From Microcyclospora pomicola (taxonomy: Eukaryota > Ascomycota > Dothideomycetes > Capnodiales), in the NCBI GenBank assembly GCA_002786065.1, contig NHNY01000023.1:248001-312000 (forward strand): DNA of 64,000 nt, read 5' to 3'. This document shows positions 11,012-22,937 of this stretch, in pieces. Under the pieces are notes generated by a model. It did no database searches. It worked only from the letters and a program-made list of their open reading frames with translations, and had not been told where the DNA came from. Position 1 is the first letter of the stretch; each line of letters opens with the position of its first letter. Position numbers and translations under genes: made by a program.

Positions 11012-14000
11012 GGTTATGTATCACGACAGGTGAATGTGCAGGTGGTGAATAGGATCCCGTCACAGGGGAGAAAGGAAAAGGATCAGAGAGCTACGGCGGC
11101 GTGGAAAGGGAGACCCATCCTCGAGCTTCGGTAGAGGGCTGGTTCTTGTATGGAGTCTGCTGCTGTGGGAACCTCGGACCAGTCTGCTGGCGACAGGCAC
11201 ATGTCTCGGCTAGCCGAATGCTAGCGTCTGGGATCGCGTCTGCCATCGCATGGGGCCCAGCCTGACGCTGCATATATTGCGCTCTTGGCCCGGTCTCGGC
11301 TTAGGATGGAACGAGAACTGGGGGGAGGGCTCAAACCAGGGAGGTTGTGCCAATCCTGATCCTGCGGCGGTGGACTAGTGGCCGGCTTGCAGTGTGGGGA
11401 CGAGCTGGGGTTGACGGTTGACCCGCGGCGACAGACAGATCCGGAGGCCCTTGGTTTGCACGGCTGCCGACCCCATCGCCGTCAACGTCTGATCGTCGGT
11501 CGTCGACATCGTCGGGCATCTCTACGGTGATGTCGTCTCGCCAGACGCCTCCAGTGTCACAAAGCAGATGCGATGGCGCATGGCGAGGCTCGACCTCCCC
11601 TGCCGCGCATGTGCCAAGTGGTGTCGTACAGACCCCTCGCCTCCTCGTAGCGGACCCATGGAAGGTCTGCTAAGAACAAACTTCTGCCGCTCATTCGCTG
11701 GCGCAACAGTTCCAGTAGTTTGCCCCAGATATTACCATACAAGTGCCATGTACTGTACTTTTGCGAGCAGAGCATGGCCTGGTCGTTAGCGCCGACATCT
11801 GGCACACCAAACATGGCTGCTAAGTTGTCACATCCTGCACGCGTTGAGTACCAGCAGGCCACCCTTCGATAGGGGAAGACACTGTATCCAATCCTCCACT
11901 ATGCATTATACAAATATCAGCGTGATGACGCCGTTTCTGGCTGCACATCATCCTTCTGCGGCGCAGGCAATACTGTATGTCCCGCAACGCTGGTTCGAGG
12001 CATGTCATCCTCCTGCCTTGGCGTGGTCCGAGCGCGGCCTTCCCCTCGAACTAGCGGTTCACTTGGGAGTCTGTCACGAGTTCGCTTTGATGATAGCATC
12101 GCGGCTTGGTCTCCAAGACATTCCACTCTTATGATGCTCGCACTGCCACGCTCCTTGGCCGCAAAAGCATGTCAGTCGTCGTAATCATGCTCTTGTCGCT
12201 CAAACGCCAATACATATCCTCCAGCACTTGGGAATCTCTTCTTGCGGCAATCGTGAGACTTGGTCGATCCTCGGCTCCCGCACTGTCCATCGGCCGCCAT
12301 GGCTTTGCGTGGCGATCCAAGCAACATTGTTGCATATCCTGTGGACACGACGCCGCTGACAGCCCTGAGATGATTCCCGGTCACGAGCACCTAGGAATAC
12401 CGTCAAGACCGCGCCACTATGACAGCATCCTCGAGTTATCATAGACTTCTCTTAGTTGGCCTCTTATGCGGTCTGGGACCGCAGGCTCATAGTTCATGCA
12501 CCGCGGGTGCCATCGCAGAAGTCGCTCTACATCGCGTATGACATCGCCGCAATGGGATGTGACCGTCTCCATGTCTGAGATTTGATTCCGCATAAGTGAT
12601 GCCGATCTGACCTTGTGGCCCTCTCTTCAGCTACTACGAGAGTTGTCCGATACTGACATGCGCTTTGCACCACAATACCGGGCCTGTGCAATCGGCTGGT
12701 ATGATGTCCGCGCGTTTCACATCCCTATGTCAAACCATACATATGTCCGAAATGGCTATCTATCGTCGCGACGCATGGTGCAGGTAGTCTCCAGTGGCCG
12801 CGGATTGCTTGCTGAATCGGTCTGTCTCGCCGCAGCAAGACTGTAGTCATGTGCAGTGTCCAACAAATATTGATGGCGCCGCGAAGCGATGATCCGCACG
12901 TGGCGCCGCATGGCATCTATACAACAGTACATGCCGTACCCAAGCCTTTCAGTGAAGCCAGAGTGCAGCGCATCATCTCCGACATGGATGCAAAGAAGCT
13001 GGTGCTAGAGGCAGATACGAGCGCATTTTAATCGCATAATGCTCGAGGTCTGAGAACATGCGCCAACATCGACCAAGTCGATTTCGGCGAACAGATCGTC
13101 TGGTTGTTCGTCTTCGGCGGTATGGACGAATCCAGAGCAGCCCACGAGCCGTACGAGCAGCGGAGCCAGTAAAAGTGTTCCAACACAATTAAGCTCAGCC
13201 CAACCCCGCATAATCAAAATTGGAGTTTCTGGGGCAAAAACGGCCAATCATAGCTGTGGGCTATGTATCCTCCAACAAGAATTCGCAACACAAACGTCCA
13301 TGTCCTAAAGATTGTCCGCGCCGGCTGCGTCGTATTTTCATCATCGCATACGCCACTTTACGCCTACCGCAACGCCCGGGACCCATTGCGTGGCTGTTGG
13401 TCCTCGGATAAAACGAAATGTTTCTCGAATAATGTCATGATGCTGCACGGAAGAACCCTCCATCCCCACACGCGTTGCGGCCAACGCGGGACCTGTCTCT
13501 TTCTGACCCAAGAAACACCTATCTGGTCTGGACTTTTAGACCATACATACAAGATACATGTAGTCGATATTGATTGCTCTATGTCTTACCGAGTTGCCGG
13601 ACCTACATCTTACGATCGTGCCAATACACCTCGGCAATCTGCGACACGCAGAGCATGCAGCGCTATCAAGGACGCCGTCGCGACGTTATCTGACCTCCAC
13701 GAGTCGATGCGCTATTTTGGAGCACGAGTTGACCATGCATCCCAACATCCGGCCTCCCAACATCCGGCCACGCGAATCCGTGTCCACCCGTTGCAAAGGA
13801 ACAGCAGCGAGCGCCTACCATCTCGTTGACCCCGTAGGGACGTAAACGCACAGCGGGCTGCCAAGACTCCGCAACTCCGCCAGGAATCGTCCGAGATCCT
13901 CCACCCGGCTGCGAACGTCTCCGAAGGGAGAATGGAGGATTGATGGTTGGTGCTGATGCTTTTGTATAGACTTCAAGGCTACTAATGAGCGGTCAACATC

Positions 14001-15060
14001 CTTCTTGGCGTCAGCTGCGGAAGTGAGCAGAGGACAAGGTATGTCCGTGTCCCGCAGGATGTTGACCTTGTCGTTGTGGAACTATCGTTGCATGATGTAT
14101 GTAGGCGTGTTCATGTTACTACTACGTACAGCTTCCGATCAAACCTGCCCGCTCGATTATCGGATTGATAAACGCATGTCATGCTCCGAGATCAGTGACA
14201 GACAATTCCTGCATAGCAATCCTTCACATGCTCGTGATATGGGTCACACAAATCTCATTGCTTTTGTTCTTCACCTAGTGACTAGGTGGTGCGATTATAT
14301 GTCAAATCATCACGCCTGCATCCACCCTAGCCCATAATAACGACAGCACCTCTCCCAGATCATCGTCTCTTCTCCGTCCTCACTGCGCGGCAGCCTCCAC
14401 TCTGTCTTCTGCGCTTCATGTTTCAAGGCTGTATACAGCCAGAAGTCGCTGAACGCCGCGACATCGGCGCGATTCGAGATGATGTTGACGGATATGGGTG
14501 ACAGTGAGCACAACTAAGGTAGACACCCGTCATGCTGTAGAACCATCTATCCTAAGGTAGCGAGTATGGCGTCTGATGGATTCATTGCTACCTTATGCTC
14601 TCAAGGTCTTGAAGACTGCATAATTCGTGAGGGTGTGGTCGATATTCATACGCAATGCCTATGTCCCAGATGGCTGAGGTACAGAAGTTAGCACAAGGAC
14701 ACTGTGCTATGCCACACAACGCCGTGCTTGGCAGCCATATGGCCAGATATTACCATGAATGGCACACCGGAGAATAACAGCAGTACTCTCCTGCCAGATG
14801 GCAATGCGGTCTACAGGAATTTAAAGATCTCCCGAATGCATCGAGGTGATCGCCACTAGAATCTGGAATTGAGTTCAGGCGTTCCGCCGTCATTGACATC
14901 ACCATGACCATGACCGGGCAGCATTAACATCGACATTATCGATATTAACACTTACTCTGTGCGAATCTGATTGATCAATATTTTCTATTCTTCTACAGCT
15001 CAAGTATCAACGGAAAATTCAACATCAGTCGCCTCGTTGATCACCCCTAAAGAACCCAAT
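11012..15060. other. Long divergent intergenic region, no gene recognised
   Basis: This lies between the 5' ends of the MFS gene (minus) and the HsbA-like gene (plus), so it must hold both promoters. No frame in it has an ATG start, family motif and splice support together. A tandem pair of the 15-mer TCCCAACATCCGGCC lies near 13741-13771. A frame around 12850-13030 (MAPRSDDPHVAPHGI) looks somewhat protein-like but is not recognised. Confidence 0.55.
14937..14944. promoter_or_regulatory. TATCGATA palindrome upstream of HsbA-like gene
   Basis: This palindrome contains GATA on both strands. It lies about 120 bases before the HsbA-like start codon in an AT-rich patch (attatcgatattaac). GATA sites bind AreA/NIT2-type nitrogen or light/iron regulators in fungi. 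That it works here is only inference. Confidence 0.25.
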
Positions 15061-15691
15061 ATGTTCTTCCCGCTCGCGTCTCTCGTTCTACTCGCAAGCA
15101 GCGCATTCGCCACCCCACTCACACGCCGTGATGCCGGCACCACGCTCCTGATCCACGACCTATTGAACCTCGACAGCGCGATCCGCACCATCACCTACGC
15201 CGCGGGCAACTACACCGGCGGCCAAGCAGCCTACCAGCCGATCCGCGAGTCGTTCGCCGCGGTGAACCGCACCAATCGCATCGCATATTACGATGCCATG
15301 ACCATTGCGCCTCGTACGTTTGAGCTTTGTCACGTTTCATCGTTGGGTGGAACTATCAAGCTGACCAGATCGTGCACCAGAGAATATCAACGAAAGCAAT
15401 CGCATCATCGCGGTCGTCGCGAACCCCATCACCCCCGACATCACCGATGCGGTGAATGCGCTGATCGCGAAGAAGTCGCTTATCGACGCGGCGGGCCTCG
15501 CGAACGAGACTGCCGCCGGGCTGAACCTCATCTCCTACGACCACGATACGCTGAGCTTGGTCGCGGTGGCCCCGAAGCTGGATCCAGTGACGATTCCCGC
15601 CGCGTCGGTGCCGGTGCTGCAGATTGATCTGACGTGGCGGGAGGGCGTGACTGCGTTTGGCGGAGTGCCATTGGCGCCGATCACGATGTAA
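15061..15691 (+). CDS. Secreted HsbA-like (hydrophobic surface binding protein A) family protein
   Basis: Two exons, 15061-15313 and 15381-15691, join at a CAG codon to give 187 residues. The intron has GTACGT, a GCTGAC branch site and CAG. Residues 1-18 are a clear signal peptide (FFPLASLVLLASSAFA), followed by a possible dibasic KEX2 site (RR). The mature part is a low-aromatic, Ala/Leu-rich helical protein (TYAAGNYTGG, ALIAKKSLIDAAGLANETAAG) of the size and pattern of the HsbA family (PF12296), which coats hydrophobic surfaces and recruits hydrolases. It has one or two N-glycosylation sequons and no cysteines that I can see, unlike hydrophobins. The ATG at 15061 is the first in frame. It stands alone, with kilobases of gene-free DNA on each side. 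Confidence 0.8.
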
Positions 15692-17455
15692 TGGTTAGAG
15701 TTGGGGAAATGCTGTTGCAGGCTTTGCGATCTGATGAGATGTAGAAATAGATGCATGTTCTCAAGTATTGTATGATTACCTTTCATGTTAATAGATCGCT
15801 GGCCACCACGGATATTATAGCGTATACGAGCCTTGCACTCTGGATTTGCTCAACTGTTGCGACTGACACCGCATATGGTCTTGCATTTCTTCCCAGACGA
15901 AGCGTTGCATTTGACGTTTACCTGTTGGCAGAGTCTGTAATGTGTAGACACGGAACACCACATTCCATGAGGCAGCTAGCTTTGAATGCTTCTTGCAAAG
16001 TCATTGTGTTGTCTCCACAAACTAAGAAGTGGGTAAATCAAAAGGGCAGAATCAAACGGACGTCAAGGCCGCTGCCAGGATCACTCAACGTGAGCTGTGT
16101 GATCGTTCTTTTCTGCCCGAATTTGCTCTGTACTCCCGATGCGGCCAGTGCTTGAGGCAGCCCACGCACGTTACATGCCGCAGCAATGAGCATTACCAGC
16201 TTGAATGCCGCTGCTGCTATCCATTAAGTGCACCACTTCTCATCGAAAGCCTGACCCCAGCCATCGTAGCTCAACAAGATATCATGCCTGTGCCTACGAT
16301 GGGTCGCAAGCAGAAGGCTAGGTGCATCGAAGTGACCGCGAGGATCTGCATCCCCAGGATTCAGCTAGAACAGCGGCTGAAAAATGTGGAACCCGCCAAG
16401 CCTCGCGAGCCGCACTTCATCGATGCTCTCTCCTTTCGTGCATGACTGCATCTCTGTAGTCCATCGGTCTCATCGATCGAAGCGTGCGTCGATGTGCTGT
16501 TGTCATCGCGCCTGTACCCAGCTGAGACGAAATGAGTGCAAGATCGCGGCTCACGGACGCCAGGAGATCCTCGGTCTAAGATCCGCATGCAACATAGGAA
16601 CCAGTTCGCGTCATCCCAGGAAGAGATATGCTAGAAAAGCCAGTGGAAAACTCAGAGAGAATGAAGCAGAAGATGTGGTTTCAAGAGTGAAGGAGATAGT
16701 CAAATGAAGCCCGGCAAGAACTGAATTCACAAGCTGATGCTTGATGGAAAAAGATGCACTCATGAAGCGGAAGACACATGTGATGATGTGACGATGCTAA
16801 AGAGACATGTAAGGGAATGCGCATGAGAAAATTACAGCTGTCGCTATGCTGTTGTGAGGAGGATGAGGACTGCTTGCGCGTTATGGCGCTGTCAAGCTGT
16901 GAGATGATGTGGTTTGGGTGAGTGCAAGCAAAGTGCGACCGAGGCAGCGTACAGTAAGGACCCGACCGACAGTCGTTCTTGCAGTCGCATAGCCAGTGCT
17001 GAACGATGGAGCTCATGTGAGAAGGCAACGATGCCGACACAAACGACTGCATGCACATGTATTCACCAAAACTATTCTATGCAACAGATACACCCACATC
17101 GCCTCCGATATTCGCGCAGACCTGGTGGTTGATCCTCAGGCCGCAATCACCGACCGGCAGAACTTCGGCCCCCCCGCCGCGCTGGCATGTATTAAATACC
17201 GTAAAAAATATGCCCCTCCATCAAGTCATCCAGTTGGCCCTAGGCAGCTGGTCGTGGGAAGGCGTCCCAGGTAAGACACATGGCTTGATCGGCCCTGACC
17301 CCGGGCAGGGCCAAAAAGAGGAGGAAAAAGCAAACTTCCGGGGACGCCTGGAGGGTTTCTTTACCCGCCCACCATCCACACTTGGGACGCCAATCTGGAT
17401 GGGAGGGCGGGGTTTCTTTTGTCCCCGTCGTGGGCTTCCTTTTGCGCCGCTGCTG

Positions 17456-17480
17456 GGTGGTGGTGGTGGTGGTGGTGGTA
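17456..17480. repeat. (GGT)n microsatellite
   Basis: About eight consecutive GGT units. The same base skew continues to about 17520 (ggtggtgggggtggtgg). The opposite strand reads as polyproline, but nothing supports translation. Confidence 0.85.
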
Positions 17481-18025
17481 CGATTGTTCGTGGCGCGGTG
17501 GTGGGGGTGGTGGACTGGTAGCGGCGTCGGCGGAGGGACCGAGTTCGAAACGGAAAGCACGGTGCGCCTGGCTGCCATTGTTTTGGAGGCGGCGCTGTGT
17601 TCGAGTCCACCACTCGAACCAGCACATATCATGTACGAGAGATATCCATCCTCCTGATATTGCTAATGATCAAATACATGCTCTTGATCACGCAGTCACA
17701 AGTGCCCCTTTCTGTGTTTCCTTCGGCCCCTGAAACGCGTCCCTTCCAATGCTTCACTCTTGACTGTAGCGATCAGACGTCCGAACCCGCGCAAGTGTAG
17801 AGCACCTTCCCATCCCTAGACTCCAGTAATCATACACTTGTCTAGCGTCAAGTCTCCGTCCGCCAAACGCCCGTGGTGAATGGGGCACCATCGTAACACC
17901 ACCAGTTGAACACGCGGTTCGGGTACATGTACATAGGTAGGTATACATGCTATGCTTCCGCCCTCACTCGCTCATCCACTCACCCACAAACCCACTCACC
18001 TCCGCTTCACATGAAGATCCCCCGT

Positions 18026-18056
18026 GGGAGAAGGAGGGAGAGGGAGAGGGAGAGGC
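18026..18056. repeat. Purine tract (GGGAGA)n
   Basis: An imperfect run of GGGAGA/GGAGAA units in an otherwise gene-free stretch. Confidence 0.7.
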
Positions 18057-18714
18057 GTGAAACGAGCGATCGGAAGTCTTGAGGTACCTTAATTGACTGA
18101 ATAAAGGTATTTCACATGTTCTTACATGGTCACCCACTCAGGAACGCCTGACAAGGTACCACTAATGGTGAACTTGGGCCTGTGAGCCTCATGCGGGCCT
18201 GCCGGCGAACGATAATGTGGTCTGATGTGGACGACATATAGCGTTTTGCTGGCTGGTGAAGAACGGGTAAGGATGATCCTCTACAAGAAGGGTCAATACA
18301 GGGGGGCACAGGGAATACTGGGACGAAGGTAAGCGGGCAGCCTGCAAGAGTGTTGCGGTGGTGGAATTCGTACGAGCGTCAGACATTGAGCATGGCTTTT
18401 GCAGGACTATAACTTGAGCAGTGACAGGACGCAACTATAGGTTTTCGGCGGAATGAATGTAAGATGGCCGTGGCCAAGGTAAAGTGTGTTTCCCCCATTC
18501 CACTAGATTTATAGTTCACGCTCGCGAGAAGCCCTACAATTGTGTTGGAAGCGATAGTAGAGAAAAAGAGAGAGAGCCTTGTGAAAGACAAAACCATATC
18601 TTCGTAATATTTCAATTTCCCAGACTGGCTGAGAAGATCCTGCCCGGTGTTCTATGAGTTCGGAAATCTCCACTCTCAGATCACAACGTCCGCCATCCTC
18701 ATCCGGATCCAACT

Positions 18715-19731
18715 TCACGAATTCGTCCGACTCCGCGCCTCGCGGGCCATCACATCCTCGCCACTGATGGCGGGACTGAGAGCTTGCAGAGCAGAAGCGC
18801 GGCCAGCGGCACCGAGATCGCCGCTGGCGGTTTTGCGCACCGCCTGTCGCATGGTCTCGATGGTCAGGTCACCGTGTTGGCCCACGCTGCCGATGGGGCT
18901 GCGCGTCGGGGACTGCTCGGAGGATTTGATCATGGGGTCCATCGCGGCAGGACCGGGAGGAGGGGTCGCGAGACCGGCGCCGCTGATTGTGGATGCTGGA
19001 GAGCGAAGGGGCGAGGCGGGCCCGTCGGAGGTGGCCGATGCGATGCTCGGTAGGTTGGAAAGGTGGAGGGAGTCGCGGTTACCAGGCTCGGCGCTCAGCG
19101 AGGATGCGAGTTGCTCGTTGTGCTCGCTTTGCACAACGTCGGCGAAGGAGATGAAGCTTAGTCGGCGGACGTCATTGGGGTCGAGTTGGCCGTAGCTGTT
19201 GGTGGCAGTGGTGCCGTCTTCTTCAGTTTGTGGTGGGGGGATAAGGCCGGGTGGTTGAAGAGGCGCGGCGTCGGAAAGATCGGACCCAGGCTGCTGAAGG
19301 GTGGGAGAGTTGACTCGGGAGAGATCGGCGTGGCTGCCGTCGAGAACAGGTGCGCCAGCCGGCTGGTGGGCGGAAGACATGACGATCTCGACTTCGTCCG
19401 CATTGAGATTGTTGCTGGTGATGGCTTGCGCGGACGCTTCAAGCGCAGGGGGAATGTGGTCCTCGGTCATGACGTGCGTAGGGATATGAGCAGGATCCAG
19501 CTCGCTCTGGAGGGCGGATGGCTCCTGGACATTGCGTTCAAAGATCTCACTTGAAGCAGGGCTGGACAAGCGAGGAGAAGACGATCTCAGTCTTGAGGGT
19601 GACGCTGCAAGTGTCGGCGGGTATTGCTGTCGTAGCGGCGAGAGGGGTGCTGATTGTGCTTGGGGTTGGAGATCCGCCGGTCTCTTCGCCCGAAGGGCAT
19701 TCTCCGTTTGTGAGTGTGTGGATCCTTCCAT
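18715..19731 (-). CDS. Conserved fungal Ser/Pro-rich disordered protein
   Basis: A single-exon gene of 338 residues starting at an ATG (MEGSTHSQTENAL). It is rich in Ser, Pro, Ala and Gln with no predicted fold, except for a short ordered-looking core around residues 185-205, LDPNDVRRLSFISFADVVQ. I recognise this kind of core as a conserved block in otherwise variable fungal proteins of unknown function. Many SP and TP dipeptides (SPLR, SPTRSP, TPPPGP) suggest phosphorylation by proline-directed kinases, and RRLSF fits a basophilic kinase site. The end is basic (REARSRTNS). The function is unknown. The uninterrupted frame, good start and normal codon use make it a real gene. Confidence 0.75.
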   Translation of the reverse strand: MEGSTHSQTENALRAKRPADLQPQAQSAPLSPLRQQYPPTLAASPSRLRSSSPRLSSPASSEIFERNVQEPSALQSELDPAHIPTHVMTEDHIPPALEASAQAITSNNLNADEVEIVMSSAHQPAGAPVLDGSHADLSRVNSPTLQQPGSDLSDAAPLQPPGLIPPPQTEEDGTTATNSYGQLDPNDVRRLSFISFADVVQSEHNEQLASSLSAEPGNRDSLHLSNLPSIASATSDGPASPLRSPASTISGAGLATPPPGPAAMDPMIKSSEQSPTRSPIGSVGQHGDLTIETMRQAVRKTASGDLGAAGRASALQALSPAISGEDVMAREARSRTNS

Positions 19732-21262
19732 TGTGGCCGCTTTCCTTATCTGCTCTTTCTCTTGTCGTCCCGGTGGTCGCTGCGCGTTGCTCTACTCTGA
19801 CAAGTTGTCGTCTGTAAACGCGATGTCGTTTGTCAACGCGATGTCGTTGCGGCGATTGTTCCTGTATGGTGGGGTAATCAAGCAGGGGTGCCAGACTTCC
19901 TGCGCAAGGTTCCGATCGTCGAAGGATGCACCGGTTTCGAGAGCTCAATTGCAAAGATCTGAGACGTCTGTATCCTGTCTACTATTGCCGTGGGTCGGTG
20001 GAAGAAAAAGAAGCTGAGGCTGAAGCTAGCAAGACGCAGAAGTGCAAGCTGTCGGATCCGTCTCCTCGTCGTACGCCCAGGTGGATCTTGTGTTCACGAT
20101 CGTCGTCGCACGGTCGGCCGGAAAGTAACACCAATGATCGATTACGCAGATAGTCAGAACAAAGCAGTCGTGCACATCATCCGAAGGTCCGAAGTAACAT
20201 TGGTCGCAATAGAGGTCCGGTCAGGTCATGTGCTGCAGTGGCCTGACTGGACTTTATCTTCAAGCACGGGACTTCGGGAAGCACGTACGTAGGTACGTCA
20301 ATGCCCCGGCCGCCAACAAGCCGAATAGGTACATACGTGCGCTGCACATGTCAGCAGCCACGCACGGGTCTCGTCTAGTTGGACCCGGGATCGCGGCCGA
20401 TCTGACCATCTACAGTACATCCAGTCAGTCTATCCTCCACTCCTTTATTACACCCTTGAAACGCACCACACCCTCAGGTATCGGCTCTGCCGTATCGACA
20501 CTTGCGCTGACCTATGTACAGTACTACCGCAGCCGTTGCACGATCGTCCGTCCCGATCTCCTTTCGTCGCGATCTGCTGCGCAGCGAGACCGGGGGGTCG
20601 TGTTTCACTTGGCCCCTTATCCACGCGTACCTTACATCGTCCCGCGTCCCGGCAGACGCCCCGAGTCGAGGCTGCGGTGCAGACAGTACGACGGCACGGT
20701 GGCCATGAATGTAACCTCTCGAGATCTACCGAGGAGCTGACCGATATCCATCTCCTTGCCTTCAGTTGTGGTCATCTTCCTGTAGAATCATACTCAGGCA
20801 TGTCTTGGAGTACGTGGCAAATGGTTGATTACACGGACATGTGACCTTTTCGAATTAATTACAGCCCCTGACTACGTGCATGCTGACAAGAACCTTCATG
20901 ATCATAGACCATACATGTCAGAAGAACTTTGCATTTCTTGATTTTTGGGAGAACCGCTATAATACATGTTTGTCGTGGATCAAACGCTGTGAAAGCAATG
21001 TGTGGTATCTTCTCGTGAACGGACCCATTATAAGGAGTGTGATGTGTGCGCTGAGATCCTAAGCAACGCCATTGCTCGCTTGCATGGCCCTGTCCTTCTT
21101 CTGTGCTCGTCCCGCGCAGACAATCTGCTCGCCCTTCTCCCGCTTTTGTGTCGGCCACGATCCCGAACTGCCATGGCCACGGAAATCCGATGCTCCATTA
21201 CTACCAAGCAGACCCATGCCCTAACGCCACAATATTGCCAGCTTTTCGCCTCCCAATCTGCC
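19732..21262. other. Intergenic region between two minus-strand genes
   Basis: This contains the promoter of the Ser/Pro-rich gene and the 3' flank of the ORM gene. Short GTACGTAGGTACGT-type words occur near 20283-20300 and 20325. No gene is recognised; the 170-codon frame at 20228-20740 has no motif or splice support. Confidence 0.55.
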
Positions 21263-21960
21263 CTAAGTCTGCTCAGGTCCAGGGCTGAAGAATGCGAAGC
21301 GGATGCGGTGAAGCTGGATCATGCTAATCAGTACGTGTCCTTGTACTTTACGAATGAGGAAGATGACTTACTGCCGGTAGTTTGGGCACCACCACAGCCA
21401 CCGTCGCAAGGAAATTGATCATGAAATATGCTAGATCGTAATGCGTATAGTGCGTGCTGACCAGGAATAGACAGATGGGCACCGCCAGGAGAAATTTCTT
21501 GGCCGGGGTGTATTGATCGCCATTGTCTATCTGCTCCCACATGTTAAGATTGTCGTAGGCGCCCGCATTGAACTCGAATGGCACGCCGCGGACGTAGTGG
21601 AACATGAGGTACGATCCAGCCATGTAGGTGGTGTTGACGAGCGTCCACGAAGTTTCTTGCGAGAGCGAGGGGATGATGTCGTAGAGGATCTTGAGCAGGA
21701 CGATAAGGATCGGATGAATCATCCATGCACCTGTAAAGTGGTGGTGTTAGCAGAGTGATCTTCTGTCTTGTGCCATAACTTCCAACTAAACACCATGATC
21801 TGCATGAGTATCGACACAACATACCCTTCGCGTTCACCCACTGCGAATTGAGATTCGGCAGCGCATTCTGATCACTCTGCTGCTCCAAGCTCTCCGGCGG
21901 CTCGTGGTAGACCAGACTACTACTCCGTCTCCGTCGCCGCTGATCGCCAGCTATCGTCAT
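21263..21960 (-). CDS. ORM1: ORM/ORMDL family regulator of serine palmitoyltransferase
   Basis: An ER membrane protein that binds and inhibits serine palmitoyltransferase, the first enzyme of sphingolipid synthesis. The exons are 21960-21825, 21730-21372 and 21313-21263, for 181 residues. The N terminus is hydrophilic and Arg/Ser-rich (DQRRRRRSSS), as in fungal Orm proteins, where phosphorylation there relieves inhibition. The conserved ORMDL core follows: NSQWVNAKGAW, HPILIVLLKILYDIIP, SWTLVNTTYM, GVPFEFNAGAYDNLNMWEQID, FLLAVPICLFL and a last pair of helices. The final 51-base exon gives LHRIRFAFFSPGP, matching the family's C-terminal LHRVRF pattern. This fixes the acceptor as the CAG at 21316-21314, 14 bases past a TACTGAT branch site. 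The ATG at 21960 is the only in-frame one in the open 5' region. Confidence 0.93.
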
Positions 21961-22937
21961 CTTCCGCTCCGCACTCTGCACACATAACGGGTCTTCGGCT
22001 TGGCCCGACTTGAGGCTCGAGTTGGTATATGTCCTGCTTGGGGGCGCCGGCCGTACCCCCTCGGCAAAGGAGAGGGCGGTGGGATGGAGGAGAGAGGGTG
22101 ATGAAGCCAGGTTGGCGGAGTGGCCGGTCGACGCGACGGGCGGCGAGACGTGGAACGAAGGTGGTGGGTTCGAGGAAGATGGGTAGGAATAGGCCAGTCG
22201 CAGACGGCGGGCGAGCTTGACGGGGTTAAGGGCGGCGAACGCCAGGATTAATGTGGGATCGTACGCTGAGCAGATGCTGGAGGTCGATCGTTGATGATTT
22301 CGAGAAGGAGGATGGCGTTTGAGGGGTCGATTGGATGTGGTGGACGAGGTTGGAAGATGGTCGTGTTTGGTTCTCGTTGTCCCTGGATGTGTATGAAGTC
22401 GGGGTCTCGGCGATCCGATCTCAAATGACGCGCGGTCTCTCTTCCGCAAACGCTCCCACTGTGCTCGGAAAGGGTTGTCGATGAATATAGTGATGGCAAT
22501 ATACGACCTCGATGCAGAAAGAGATCTGGTTGTATCAAGGGCGAGCAGCTGGTGGTTGTCGGTTCGGCATACGAAAAGACGTACGAGACCGCAATAAAGC
22601 AAGGCAAGCAGGTATTCATCAGGCCAGGCGTGCAAGCGTCTTGCGCTAGATGCTTACTGACGCAGGGTTCATCAGCAGATGGCCGATTGTGATCCAATCA
22701 AGTCGGCAATCTGAAATAGGGTTCTAGAATGGTTCTAGAAGGATATAAATCATGATGTTCACGATTCATATTCACCAGGTGCTACGCTGGAGTGGCGATA
22801 CATAGCATGATTGATTCACTTGCGCAATAGTGACTATGTAGATGTATTCACCATAAGATCCCAACTCGTATGTCCCCGAGATCTCTCCCCTTCATCCTTC
22901 CCTGGCGATCAGATCAAGGTAGTCATGGAACAAGAAC
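21961..22937. other. Spacer between ORM and HAD genes
   Basis: The frame of the ORM first exon stays open upstream for more than 200 codons but has no ATG, so this is most likely 5' UTR and promoter. The segment 22690-22750 carries promoter-like elements in plus orientation (next entry). The rest is the 3' flank of the HAD gene. Confidence 0.55.
22694..22750 (+). promoter_or_regulatory. CCAAT box, doubled TTCTAGAA palindrome and TATA-like box
   Basis: CCAAT at 22694-22698, TTCTAGAA at 22722-22729 and again at 22733-22740, then TATAAAT at 22744-22750. The doubled palindrome is close to a heat-shock element (TTCnnGAA), although the gap between halves is three bases instead of two. The order fits a plus-strand promoter, yet no plus-strand gene follows. 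The nearest gene driven from here would be ORM on the minus strand, about 770 bases away. Confidence 0.35.

Larger units (their letters stand above)
15692..18714. other. Convergent intergenic region with low-complexity patches
   Basis: This lies between the 3' ends of the HsbA-like gene (plus) and the Ser/Pro-rich gene (minus). No gene is recognised. The part at 17280-17640 is GC-rich with a long GGT run, and an AGGGAG-rich purine tract lies at about 18026-18056. Open frames here are products of the simple sequence. Confidence 0.6.

Noticed and set aside
14550-14563. TCCTAAGGTAGCGA, identical to part of the conserved large-subunit rRNA helix 69 / I-CeuI region
   Set aside because: Bases on both sides do not match rRNA, and no other rRNA word was noticed nearby. 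Judged coincidental, not a mitochondrial insertion.
17221-17632. Several overlapping minus-strand frames with polyproline, up to 134 codons
   Set aside because: They are by-products of the GGT microsatellite and GC-rich flank, being open in all three frames.
20228-20740. 170-codon plus-strand frame
   Set aside because: No motif, unlikely composition, and it lies in the promoter side of a real minus-strand gene.
21961-22635. Extension of the ORM protein by more than 200 residues at its N terminus
   Set aside because: The frame is open, but the only in-frame ATG is at 21960, and the extension is low complexity and unlike any ORM protein.
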